DNA of 64,000 nt from CAIQQQ01 sp037445025 (lineage in GTDB: Bacteria; Pseudomonadota; Alphaproteobacteria; Acetobacterales; Acetobacteraceae). Each line of letters opens with the position of its first letter. Position 1 is the stretch's first letter. The DNA lies in NCBI GenBank assembly GCA_037445025.1, contig JBBILI010000008.1, forward strand, positions 1 to 64,000, written 5' to 3'. Below are positions 18,656 through 26,444 of the stretch, one piece after another. The position numbers and the translations under genes are program-made. The notes under the pieces are model-generated. The model saw nothing but the letters and a program-made list of their open reading frames with translations. It had not been told where the DNA came from and searched no databases.

Positions 18656-19296
18656 TCGCTCGGCCCTCCTTCGGCGCGGTCAGACAAAGCCAGAATGCAG
18701 GCGCTGGCGGCGAGGCTGATGCCCACGAGCACGAGGCCGATGGCCAGCGCGCGCCCGAGATGCCCCATATTGGTCTCGAGCGCCACCGATGTTGTCATGG
18801 TGCGGGTGAAGCCTGCGATGTTGCCGCCGACGATCAGCACCGCGCCGACTTCCGACACCGTCCGCCCGAAGCCGGCCAGCACGGCGGTGACGAGATTGCG
18901 CCGGCACAGCGCCAGCAAGGTCGGCACCGCGCGCAGGCGGGTGGCGCCGAACACGCGCAGCGCGCCGCCGTAGCGGGCCCAGCTGTCCTCCAGCGAGCGA
19001 TGCGCGAGGGCGGCGATGATCGGCGTGGCCAGGACGGTCTGGGCGATCACCATGGCGGTGGGTGTGAACAGCAGGCCCAGCCGGCCGAGCGGGCCGCTGG
19101 CGGACAGGGTGAGATACAGGGCGAGACCGACCACCACCGGCGGCAGTCCGAGCAGGGCGTTCACCGCCACGATGAGCGTGCGCCGGCCGGGGAAGCACCA
19201 CAGCGCCAGCAAAGCCGCCAGCGGCACGCCGAGCAGGGTGGCGGCGAGGGTTGCGGAGAGGCTGACGGCGAGGGAAAGCGTGACGATGTGAAGCAT
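18652..19296 (-). CDS. tupB: Tungstate ABC transporter, permease
   Basis: The protein is 214 residues with five to six membrane helices. The EAA-type loop that contacts the ATPase is visible as LRVFGATRLRAVPTLLALCRR near residue 120-140. The sequence GFGRTVSEVGAVLIVGGNI is typical of TupB/ModB permeases. I start at the ATG at 19296; an upstream in-frame extension is merely translation of an intergenic hairpin repeat. No ATPase gene (tupC) accompanies the pair in this window. Confidence 0.88.
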   Translation of the reverse strand: MLHIVTLSLAVSLSATLAATLLGVPLAALLALWCFPGRRTLIVAVNALLGLPPVVVGLALYLTLSASGPLGRLGLLFTPTAMVIAQTVLATPIIAALAHRSLEDSWARYGGALRVFGATRLRAVPTLLALCRRNLVTAVLAGFGRTVSEVGAVLIVGGNIAGFTRTMTTSVALETNMGHLGRALAIGLVLVGISLAASACILALSDRAEGGPSE

Positions 19297-19299
19297 TAA

Positions 19300-19421
19300 A
19301 GAACTTTTTTTCTGAAAAAAGAAGCAAAAGACTTCTATTCGTTGAACAAACACTCTCCGGAAAGAGCCGCGACAGCCGGTTGAAAGTTTTTTGGTTCTTT
19401 TTTTCAAAAAAGAACCTCTTG
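19300..19421. repeat. AT-rich hairpin repeat, copy 4 (two modules around a CTCCGGA core)
   Basis: A reversed GCTTC-module (19300-19343) and a GGTTC-module (19381-19421) flank about 37 bp containing CTCCGGAAAGAG. The copy lies between the tupB start and the end of the exporter gene. It would terminate transcription of neither gene before tupB unless a promoter lies inside it. Confidence 0.78.
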
Positions 19422-19428
19422 CCTTGCC

Positions 19429-21174
19429 TCATCCCGGCGCAAACGCCTGCGTCCGCACCAGCCTGGCATACAGCCCGTCCCGCTGCATCAGATCGGCATG
19501 GGTGCCCTGCTCCACCGCGCGGCCTTCGGCCATCACCACCACCAGATCGGCATCGCGCACGGTGGACAGGCGATGCGCCACGATGATGGTGGTGCGCCCC
19601 TTGCGCAGGCGCTGGAGTGCGTCCTGCACCAGCGCCTCGCTTTCGGCGTCGAGTGCGGAGGTCGCTTCGTCGAGCAGCAGCACGCGGGGATTGCGCAGCA
19701 GCGCGCGGGCCAGGGCCACGCGCTGGCGCTGGCCGCCGGACAGTCTGCCGCCGCTGGGGCCGACCGGGGTGGCGAAGCCCTGTGGCAGTGCGGCGATGAA
19801 GCCGGCCGCGGCGGCGGCGGCGGCGTCGCGCAGCTCCGCGTCGGTGGCGGCGGGGCGGCCCATGCGGATGTTGGCCTCGATCGTGTCGTCGAACAGCAGC
19901 GTGTCCTGCCCGACATAGGCGATGGCGGCGCGCAGGCTTTCCGCCGTCACGTGGCGCAGGTCGGCGCCGTCGAGGGTGATGGAGCCGCCCTGGGCGTCGT
20001 GCAGCCTGGGGATCAGGGCCAGCGCGGTCGATTTGCCGGCGCCGGACGGGCCGACCAGGGCCACCGTCAGCCCCGGTTCGGCGCGAAAGCTCAGCCCTTG
20101 CAGCCCGGCCCGTCCGTCGGGGTAGGCGAAGCGCACGCTGTCGAACACCAGGGCGCCGCGGCCGGCGGGGAGGGCGGTGGCGTCCGCGCGGTTCTGGATG
20201 GCGGGCTTTTCGTCGATGACGGAGAACACCCGCTCCAGGCCGGCGAGGCCTTCCTGCACCGCGGAATTGAGGTTGCCGAGCGCGCGCAGGGGCTGCGAGG
20301 CCAGCATCAGCGCGGTGACGAACGCGGTGAAGTCGCCCAGCGAGCTCTGGCCGTGCGAGGCGCGCCAGCCGGAGAAGCCGAGCACCATCGCGATCGCCCC
20401 GCCGCCCAGCACCTCCAGCAACGGATCCACCCGGCTGCGGCTGCGGGTGATCCGCAGTGTCGCCTCGTACAGCCGCTGGAACGCGGTGTTGGCCCGCTTC
20501 GTCTCCACGGCTTCGAGCCCGTAGGCGCGCACGGTGCGCGCCTGGGCGAAGCTTTCGGTGAGCAGCGACGCGGCCTCTCCCATGCGCTCCTGCATGCCGC
20601 CGGAGGCGCGGCGGATGCGCCGCCCGATCCGCTGGATCGGCATCGCCGCCAGCGGATAGAGCGCCGCGCCGATCAGGCTCAGCTGCCAGTCGGCATAGAT
20701 CATGGCGCCGACCAGTCCGATCACTTTCACGGCGTCGCCGATCGAGTTGACTGCCCTCACCAGGGCCTCGCGGATCATGGTGGCGTCGGTGGTGAATCGG
20801 GCCGCCAGCGCCGCCGGTGCCTCGCGTTCCACACGCGACAGATCGGCGCGCATGAGATGGGCGAACATCCGCCCCTGCAGCCCGCGCACCGCCAGGAGCA
20901 CGAGCTTCTGCGCCAGCACGGCCTGGAAATACTGCGCCACCGCCTTGGCGGCCGTGATCGTGACCACCAGCGCCGGCACCTGGTAGAGGATACGCGGATC
21001 GCGCGCCTCGAACATGTTGACCGCGCGCCCGACCACAGCGGGATAGAAGGACTGCAGCGCCGCCATGATGGCGGTCAGCACCAGGACCAGCAGCAGCAGC
21101 GCCCAGTTCGGCCGGACATGCTCGCGCCAGAGACGATGCAGCAGCCGGCGGCTCGGATTGGAGATCTCGGTCAT
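19429..21174 (-). CDS. ABC exporter, MsbA-like half-transporter (permease-ATPase fusion)
   Basis: The protein is 581 residues. Residues 20-315 form a six-helix exporter domain, and the rest is the nucleotide-binding domain with GPSGAGKST (Walker A), LSGGQRQRVALARALL (signature) and VLLLDEATSALD (Walker B), then an H-loop AHRLSTV. It resembles MsbA-type lipid A or multidrug exporters. It ends 8 bp from a repeat element and begins 12 bp from the cca stop; cca (leftward) and this gene are probably one transcript. Confidence 0.85.
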   Translation of the reverse strand: MTEISNPSRRLLHRLWREHVRPNWALLLLVLVLTAIMAALQSFYPAVVGRAVNMFEARDPRILYQVPALVVTITAAKAVAQYFQAVLAQKLVLLAVRGLQGRMFAHLMRADLSRVEREAPAALAARFTTDATMIREALVRAVNSIGDAVKVIGLVGAMIYADWQLSLIGAALYPLAAMPIQRIGRRIRRASGGMQERMGEAASLLTESFAQARTVRAYGLEAVETKRANTAFQRLYEATLRITRSRSRVDPLLEVLGGGAIAMVLGFSGWRASHGQSSLGDFTAFVTALMLASQPLRALGNLNSAVQEGLAGLERVFSVIDEKPAIQNRADATALPAGRGALVFDSVRFAYPDGRAGLQGLSFRAEPGLTVALVGPSGAGKSTALALIPRLHDAQGGSITLDGADLRHVTAESLRAAIAYVGQDTLLFDDTIEANIRMGRPAATDAELRDAAAAAAAGFIAALPQGFATPVGPSGGRLSGGQRQRVALARALLRNPRVLLLDEATSALDAESEALVQDALQRLRKGRTTIIVAHRLSTVRDADLVVVMAEGRAVEQGTHADLMQRDGLYARLVRTQAFAPG

Positions 21175-21186
21175 GCCGGGCGTGTA

Positions 21187-22392
21187 TCAGGCGGCAGGCG
21201 GTCCGGCCAGTTGCGCCAGCAGGGCCGCGCGGTCGGCCACGCAGCCGGAGGCGAGCCAGATGGCGCGCAGCCGTTTCAGCTCCTGCCCCATGGCGGGACC
21301 GGGGCGGTGGCCGGCTGCGATGAGATCGCGGCCCTGCAGGGGAAACACCGGCGCCGCGGTGGCCTCGATGCGTGTGATCAGGCTGGCGTCGCGTCCGGCG
21401 AGGCGGGCGCGGCCGGCGAGGATGGCGGGCGCGGTATCGGCGAGGCGGCGGCGGAGTTCGGCGTCATCGAGGTCGGACGGCGGCGGGGGGCCGGAGAGCG
21501 CTGTCAGCCGCTCCGCCTCGTCGCCCGACAGTTTCAGGCGTTCGGCGAGGCCGGGGGGTGGGCGCAGGGCTGCGAGGCGCAGCAGCGGGTCGGGCGGCAG
21601 GGGGTCGAGCGGCACGCGGGTGGCTTCGGGCAGGATGGCGGCGAAGACGCCGGTGTGCGCCGTCAGCGCCAGCGCGGCGTCGGGCGTGGGGGCGGCGAGG
21701 ATGCGTTTGAGCTCGCTCCACACACGCTCGGCGGAGAGCTGGGCCAGACCGTCGAGATGCGCGGTGATGGCGGTGACGGCCTGCGTGTCCGGCGTGCCGC
21801 GGGCGTAGCGGGCGAAGAAGCGGAAGAAGCGGAGCACGCGCAGATAGTCCTCGGTGATCCGGGTGGCGGGGTCGCCGACGAAGCGGACCCGTCCTGCGGC
21901 GAGATCCGCCTGGCCGGCGAAATAGTCGAACACCTCGCCGGTGGGGGTCATGGACATGGCGTTGATGGTGAAGTCACGCCTGGCGGCGTCGATCTGCCAG
22001 TCATCAGTGAAGGCGACGACGGCGTGGCGGCCGTCGGTCGCCACATCGCGGCGCAGGGTGGTGATCTCGAAGCTGCTGCCGTGGGCGAGCGCGGTGACGG
22101 TGCCGTGGGCGAGACCGGTGGGGATGGCACGCAGCCCGGCCTGGGCGAGGGCGGCCAGGATGGTCTCCGGCCGGTCGGGCGTTGCGAGGTCGATATCCGC
22201 GATCGGGGCGCCGCACAGCGCGTCGCGCACGCAGCCGCCGACGAGGCGCGCGCGGGGGAGCGCCTGCAGCACGGCCAGCAGCCCGGGGTTCTGCAGAAAG
22301 CCCGGGCGGCTCGACGCGACTCGGCCGGTTTCATACTGTGCTGCGATGGCCGTAACTCCGCTCGACGCATTGCTGGTGATGCCGTCCACCAC
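21187..22392 (-). CDS. cca: CCA tRNA nucleotidyltransferase (or poly(A) polymerase-like)
   Basis: The protein is about 401 residues. The class II nucleotidyltransferase head is clear: LVGGCVRDAL near residue 50, ADIDLATP (metal-binding DxD), RRDFTINAM, and the ERVWSELKRIL neck. It adds or repairs the CCA end of tRNA. The start is uncertain: ATG at 22392 or GTG at 22389 both overlap the divergent GNAT gene (start 22346). No in-frame ATG follows before the conserved PGFLQNPGLL block. Confidence 0.88.
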   Translation of the reverse strand: MVDGITSNASSGVTAIAAQYETGRVASSRPGFLQNPGLLAVLQALPRARLVGGCVRDALCGAPIADIDLATPDRPETILAALAQAGLRAIPTGLAHGTVTALAHGSSFEITTLRRDVATDGRHAVVAFTDDWQIDAARRDFTINAMSMTPTGEVFDYFAGQADLAAGRVRFVGDPATRITEDYLRVLRFFRFFARYARGTPDTQAVTAITAHLDGLAQLSAERVWSELKRILAAPTPDAALALTAHTGVFAAILPEATRVPLDPLPPDPLLRLAALRPPPGLAERLKLSGDEAERLTALSGPPPPSDLDDAELRRRLADTAPAILAGRARLAGRDASLITRIEATAAPVFPLQGRDLIAAGHRPGPAMGQELKRLRAIWLASGCVADRAALLAQLAGPPAA

Positions 22393-22882
22393 CCACGCCC
22401 GTTCCTACGCCGCGGCGGTGGCGGAGGGCTATATGCCTGACGCGGCGGCGCCGCCGGTGGACGACCTTGCGGCGCATATCGCCTGGCTCAACGCGCAGGG
22501 CATTGCGATCCGCCAGACCGACGGCACCGAGGCGGTGCGCGGGCCGCATGTGCAGCTGTGGATGGTGCATGCCTATACGTTCATCGGGCGGGTCAACATC
22601 CGGTTTCGCCTGACCGCGCAGCTGCGCGACTGGGGCGGCAACATCGGCTATGCGATCCGCCCGTCGTTTCGCAACCGGGGCTTTGGGCGGCATATTCTGG
22701 CGCTGGCGCTGCCGGTGGCGCGCGAGGCCGGGCTGCCGGGGGTGCTGCTGACCTGCCTGGACAGCAATGTCGGGTCGATCCGCATCATCGAGGCCAATGG
22801 CGGGCAGCTGGCGGAGACCGGGCCGCATCCGGTTCACCCGGAGCAGACGGTGCGGCGTTACTGGATCGATCTGGCGGGATGA
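22346..22882 (+). CDS. GNAT-family N-acetyltransferase
   Basis: The protein is 178 residues. The acetyl-CoA-binding block is IGYAIRPSFRNRGFGRHILALAL near residue 95-115 (R/Q-x-x-G-x-G/A), followed by LLTCLDSNVGSIRIIEANGG, where catalytic and beta-bulge residues fall. This is the RimJ/RimL-like type that acetylates small molecules or protein N-termini. It is divergent from and overlaps cca. The substrate is unknown. Confidence 0.8.
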   Translation: MAVTPLDALLVMPSTTHARSYAAAVAEGYMPDAAAPPVDDLAAHIAWLNAQGIAIRQTDGTEAVRGPHVQLWMVHAYTFIGRVNIRFRLTAQLRDWGGNIGYAIRPSFRNRGFGRHILALALPVAREAGLPGVLLTCLDSNVGSIRIIEANGGQLAETGPHPVHPEQTVRRYWIDLAG

Positions 22883-22960
22883 GTTCATTCCCGGGCGACA
22901 CGGGCTGCTTGCCATGTCGCCGGTTTGGCGTGACGCTGCCGAAAAACGGGGAGACGTCGC

Positions 22961-23932
22961 ATGTCGGCATTGGAACGTCGGGGCCTGATGGCGGCTGCAG
23001 CGCTGGGGGCCGTGGCGGCCTTGCCGGTGCGGGCGGCCGAGCCCGAGATCTGGGCGAAGGAGTATGTCGGCCACAAGGGCGATGTGGAACTGGCGATCTA
23101 TCGCAAGCGGCTGGGGCCGCCGGACGGGGCGCCGCGGCCGGTGGTGTTTCTGGTGCATGGGTCTTCGGCTTCGGGGCGGCCGACCTATGATCTGAGCCTG
23201 CCGGGGCGGGATGATCTGTCGCTGATGAATGTGGTGGCGCGGTGGGGCTATGACGTGTGGACGATGGACCATGAGGGGTATGGCAAGTCGTCGCGCACGT
23301 CGGGCAATTCGGACATTGCCAGCGGGGCGGCGGATCTGAAGGTGGCGGCCGAGATTGTGCTGGCGGAGACCGGGCAGAGCCGGATGCACATGATGGGGGA
23401 GAGTTCGGGATCGTTGCGGGTGGGGGTGTTTGCCTCGCTGTATCCGGAGCGGGTGGGGCGGCTGGTGCTGCAGGCGTTCACCTATACCGGCGCGGGGTCG
23501 CCGACCTTGGCGAAGCGGGGGGAGATGGCGGCGTATTACCGGACGCATAACCGGCGGCCGCGGGACAAGGCGATGCTGGAGAGCATCTTCACGCGGGACC
23601 GGCCGGGGACGACGGATCCGGAGGTTGTGGCGGCGTTCACGGCGGCGGAGCTGCCGTTCGGGGACAGTGTGCCGGCGGGCACGTATATGGACATGACGTT
23701 GAACCTGCCGGTGGTGCATCCGGACAAGGTGCTGGCGCCGGTGCTGCTGGTGAGCGGGCAGTATGACGGGATCGCGTCGCTGGAGGATATCTGTGCGTTC
23801 TTTCGGGCGCTGCCGAACGGGGACAAGCAGATCACCATTGTGCCGGGGGCGGCGCATGCGTTGACGAGCAGCAGGCAGCGGTTCGTGTTCTGGAAGGTGT
23901 TCAAGGACTGGCTGGAGAGGGCGTCAGTGTAA
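22961..23932 (+). CDS. Exported alpha/beta hydrolase
   Basis: The protein is 323 residues. Residues 1-27 look like a twin-arginine-like signal (LERRGLMAAAALGAVAAL). The mature part is an alpha/beta hydrolase fold: an oxyanion HGSS (about 67-70), nucleophile elbow GESSGS, acid in SGQYDGIASLE and histidine in PGAAHAL. It most resembles an esterase/lipase. The ribosome site is GGGGAG. A repeat element follows the stop. Confidence 0.82.
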   Translation: MSALERRGLMAAAALGAVAALPVRAAEPEIWAKEYVGHKGDVELAIYRKRLGPPDGAPRPVVFLVHGSSASGRPTYDLSLPGRDDLSLMNVVARWGYDVWTMDHEGYGKSSRTSGNSDIASGAADLKVAAEIVLAETGQSRMHMMGESSGSLRVGVFASLYPERVGRLVLQAFTYTGAGSPTLAKRGEMAAYYRTHNRRPRDKAMLESIFTRDRPGTTDPEVVAAFTAAELPFGDSVPAGTYMDMTLNLPVVHPDKVLAPVLLVSGQYDGIASLEDICAFFRALPNGDKQITIVPGAAHALTSSRQRFVFWKVFKDWLERASV

Positions 23933-23934
23933 GA

Positions 23935-24056
23935 AAGCAGTTCCTTTTTAAAAACAACCAACAAAGCTTTCTTAGCCTCCAGCGGACCACTCGCCGAAGG
24001 AGCACGTCAGTCACATGAAAGTCTTCTGCTTCTTTTCTTCAGAAAAAAAGACTCCC
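23935..24056. repeat. AT-rich hairpin repeat, copy 5 (one module decayed)
   Basis: The left module (23935-23977) is a mutated GGTTC type. The right (24013-24056) is a GCTTC type with a damaged stem. They are separated by about 35 bp with CTCC and GGACC remnants of the core. It follows the hydrolase gene. Confidence 0.7.
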
Positions 24057-24160
24057 TTATTTCTGTTTGGTCGAGGCAACCTTCAGCTCTGGGTGATTTC
24101 CGACGGTGTTCAGTGGGCGTGCCGGCGCGGCACACCCGGGCATCGGGCAAGGACCTCATC

Positions 24161-25389
24161 ATGACGCACGCCATCGGCTATGCCGCCCACCACAGCTTCA
24201 GCCATCTGAAGCCACTGACGTTCGAGCGCGCCGACCCTGTGGCGCAGGAAATCGAAATCGACGTACTGTTTTGTGGCGTCTGCCATTCGGACATTCATCA
24301 GGCCCGCAACGAATGGTCCAACACGATCTATCCCTGCATGCCCGGGCACGAGATTGTCGGCCGGGTGTCGCGCACGGGCCCTGGGGCCACGCGGCGCGCC
24401 GTGGGAGATGTGGTGGGCGTTGGGTGCATGATCGACTCATGCCGGGTGTGCGCACCCTGCCTGGCGGGGGAGCAGAACTACTGCGAAGGGGCCGAACGGG
24501 TTTCTTGGAACCTATGACGGGCCGATGATCGCAGCGCACCAGGCCGCCCAGCGCCTGAACGCGTATGGTCGTGACAACACCTATGGCGACTATTCGAATG
24601 TGCTGGTGGTGCGCGAGGATTTCGCGCTGAAAATTCCGGCCGGGCTGAAGCCGGCGGCGGCGGCGCCCATTCTATGTGCAGGCGTTACAACCTATTCGCC
24701 GATGAAGCACTGGGGCGTGAAGCCGGGCGATCAGGTCGGCATCATCGGCTTCGGCGGATTGGGCGACATGGCGATCAAGATCGCCGGGGCCCAGGGGGCC
24801 GACGTGACAGTGTTCACGCATACCGCAGAAAAGCTGGCCGAAGCCACGAAGCTGGGCGTGTCCGGGGTGCTGGAGGGGGACCAGGAACAGTTCGCCGCGT
24901 TGCGGGGGCGGTTTGATACCAACGGCCTTGATCGATGACTCTTCCATCGATCAAGGCCGTTGGTATCGCGCGCCGGGTTGGCCGGCGGCGGCGCGCCAAA
25001 CCAAGACCATACCAACGGTCATTCTTCATGACCGTTGGTATGATTTCATGCTTTCCACCATTCCGCAGAAGCACGACATCAACCCCTACATCCAGATGCT
25101 GAAGCGGGACTGTACACTGGTGGTCGTCGGGGCGCTGGAGACGATGGACCGGGTGGACAACGCACAGGTGACGTTTCGCCGTCGCAGCGTTGCCGGCTTG
25201 CTGATCGGTGGCATTGCGGAAACCCAGGAGGTGCTGGATTTCTGCGCCGCACATGGCATCGCGCCTGATATCAAGATGATTCCGATCGAGGACATCAACA
25301 ATGCCTACAAACAGATCGTCGACGATGATGTGCGCTTTCGGTTTGTAATCGATATGGCCTCACTGAAGCGGCATGTGGCGGAGGGCTGA
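24161..25389 (+). pseudogene. Zinc alcohol dehydrogenase (YahK/CAD type), broken in two places
   Basis: Three open segments in different frames together make one complete zinc-dependent alcohol dehydrogenase of the YahK/cinnamyl-alcohol group. The first (24161-about 24490) has FCGVCHSD, PGHEIVG and the structural-zinc cysteines CRVCAPCLAGEQNYC. It shifts frame in a GGGG run at 24488-24491. The second (about 24492-24917) has the GFLGTYDGPM continuation and the NAD(P) loop GFGGLGDMAIK. The third (25042-25389) runs from DFMLSTIP to FVIDMASLKRH. Segments two and three are separated by a 127-bp palindromic insertion (separate entry). All catalytic residues survive, so the inactivation looks recent. 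I expect no functional enzyme. Confidence 0.85.
24918..25044. mobile_element. REP/MITE-like palindromic element inserted in a gene
   Basis: The insertion has two perfect hairpins: 24915-24937 with 24945-24967 (23-bp stem, 7-nt loop), and 25008-25022 with 25028-25042 (15-bp stem, 5-nt loop). Both share the terminal motif ATACCAACGG. A GC-rich imperfect palindrome joins them. It is flanked by TGAT on both sides (24914-24917 and 25041-25044), consistent with a 4-bp target duplication. Removing the insertion restores the expected protein sequence FDFML. It has no coding capacity. A non-autonomous element mobilised by a transposase elsewhere is the likeliest reading. Confidence 0.75.
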
Positions 25390-25403
25390 GAGCGTGGCCT
25401 CGC

Positions 25404-25446
25404 CTAGATCGGGGTGGCATCTGATAGGCGATGCCCCCCGATCTAG
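25404..25446. terminator. Long stem-loop terminator between convergent genes
   Basis: CTAGATCGGGG (25404-25414) plus GGCATC pair with GATGCC plus CCCCGATCTAG (25436-25446). The result is a 17-bp stem with one bulged T and an 8-nt loop, followed by a T-rich run. It separates the alcohol dehydrogenase remnant from the leftward phosphodiesterase gene. Confidence 0.75.
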
Positions 25447-25504
25447 CTCTTTGTTTCAACACGCAATTTTATGGCACGGTGGGTCCACCTGAAGCCATAT
25501 GGCT

Positions 25505-26332
25505 CTAGGTGGCGAGGCCGGGATAGTCCGGGTCGGTGAGGAAGGGGAACGGGCCGGCAAAGTTTTCGACATAGACGGTGTGAGAGACGATGCCGGCGCC
25601 TTCGAGCAAGGTATGGACCTGGAAGGCCGCCGGTTCGAGGTTCCACATACCGGGGCTGTCGTCGAGCACGAATTCGACCTGGTGGGCGACCGAGGGGGCG
25701 ATGCTGGCGATGGTGTGGGCGACCTGGGCGTTGATGGGGCGGTGGTGGTGGCCGCAGAGGATGCGTTTGACCTGGGGGTGGCGGGCGATGATGGCGGTGA
25801 AGCGGTCGGCGTCGCGCAGGTTGATCGCGTCCATGTGCTGGATGCCGCAGATGAAGGGCGGGTGGTGCATCACCACGATGGTGGGTTTTTCGGTGTTGGC
25901 GGCGAGGGTGGCTTCGAGCCATTCGAGGCGGGCGTTGCAGAGTTCGCCGTGGCCGGCGCCAGGGACGACGGTGTCGAGCATGACCAGGCGGACGGGAAGG
26001 TTTTCCACCGTGTACTGGACGAGGTCCGGATGGTCGTTGACGCCGGGGAGGCTGGCGAGGCCGGATCTGAGGTTTGCGCGGCGGTCGTGGTTGCCGGGGA
26101 TGACGTAGACGGGGACGGTGATGAGGCGGGCGAGCATTTCGCCGAGCATGGCGTATTCGCTGGGCAGGCCGCAGTCGGTGAGGTCGCCGGAGATGACGAT
26201 GGCGTCGGGTTTGGAGCGGAGTTGGGTGACGGCGCGCAGGGCCCGCTCGGTCAGCATGTTCGTTTCGCAGATGCGATAGGCGGGGATGCCGTAAGGGCGG
26301 ACATGCAGGTCGGTCAGCTGGACGAGGATCAT
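25505..26332 (-). CDS. Metallophosphoesterase, CpdA-like phosphodiesterase
   Basis: The protein is 275 residues. The calcineurin-like metal site is complete: DLHVR (8-12), GDLTD (about 49), GNHD (about 80), HHPP (about 155) and GHHH (about 194). The fold and size match the 3',5'-cyclic-nucleotide phosphodiesterase (CpdA) and the glycerophosphodiester phosphodiesterase GpdQ groups. Because it lies beside a UgpABE-like importer, a GpdQ-like role on glycerophosphodiesters is as likely as cAMP degradation. The ATG follows a repeat element 23 bp upstream. Confidence 0.82.
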   Translation of the reverse strand: MILVQLTDLHVRPYGIPAYRICETNMLTERALRAVTQLRSKPDAIVISGDLTDCGLPSEYAMLGEMLARLITVPVYVIPGNHDRRANLRSGLASLPGVNDHPDLVQYTVENLPVRLVMLDTVVPGAGHGELCNARLEWLEATLAANTEKPTIVVMHHPPFICGIQHMDAINLRDADRFTAIIARHPQVKRILCGHHHRPINAQVAHTIASIAPSVAHQVEFVLDDSPGMWNLEPAAFQVHTLLEGAGIVSHTVYVENFAGPFPFLTDPDYPGLAT

Positions 26333-26354
26333 TTGGGGCTCCGGCGGGAGAAAA

Positions 26355-26437
26355 GCGAATGAAAGTTTCTTTGGTTCTTTCTTTTCAAAGAAAGAACTTC
26401 TTTTTTGAAAAAAAGAAGCAAAAAACTTTCATTCGCT
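26355..26437. repeat. AT-rich hairpin repeat, copy 6 (inverted terminal arms)
   Basis: This copy is complete. GCGAATGAAAGTTT (26355-26368) and AAACTTTCATTCGC (26424-26437) are exact reverse complements, and between them lie a GGTTC module and a GCTTC module, each able to form its own hairpin. It separates the importer substrate-binding gene (ends 26445) from the phosphodiesterase gene (starts 26332), both leftward. Confidence 0.82.
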
Positions 26438-26444
26438 GGTTGAG

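Noticed and set aside
18652..19407. Longer TupB and reading of the hairpin repeat as its N-terminus
   Set aside because: The extra 37 residues are translated poly-T/A repeat (FCFFFQKKSS) and the conserved permease begins at the ATG at 19296.
25395..25520. GGCCTCGCC/GGCGAGGCC inverted pair flanking the terminator as ends of a mobile element
   Set aside because: One side is within the coding end of the phosphodiesterase and no duplication is seen; chance in GC-rich DNA is likely.
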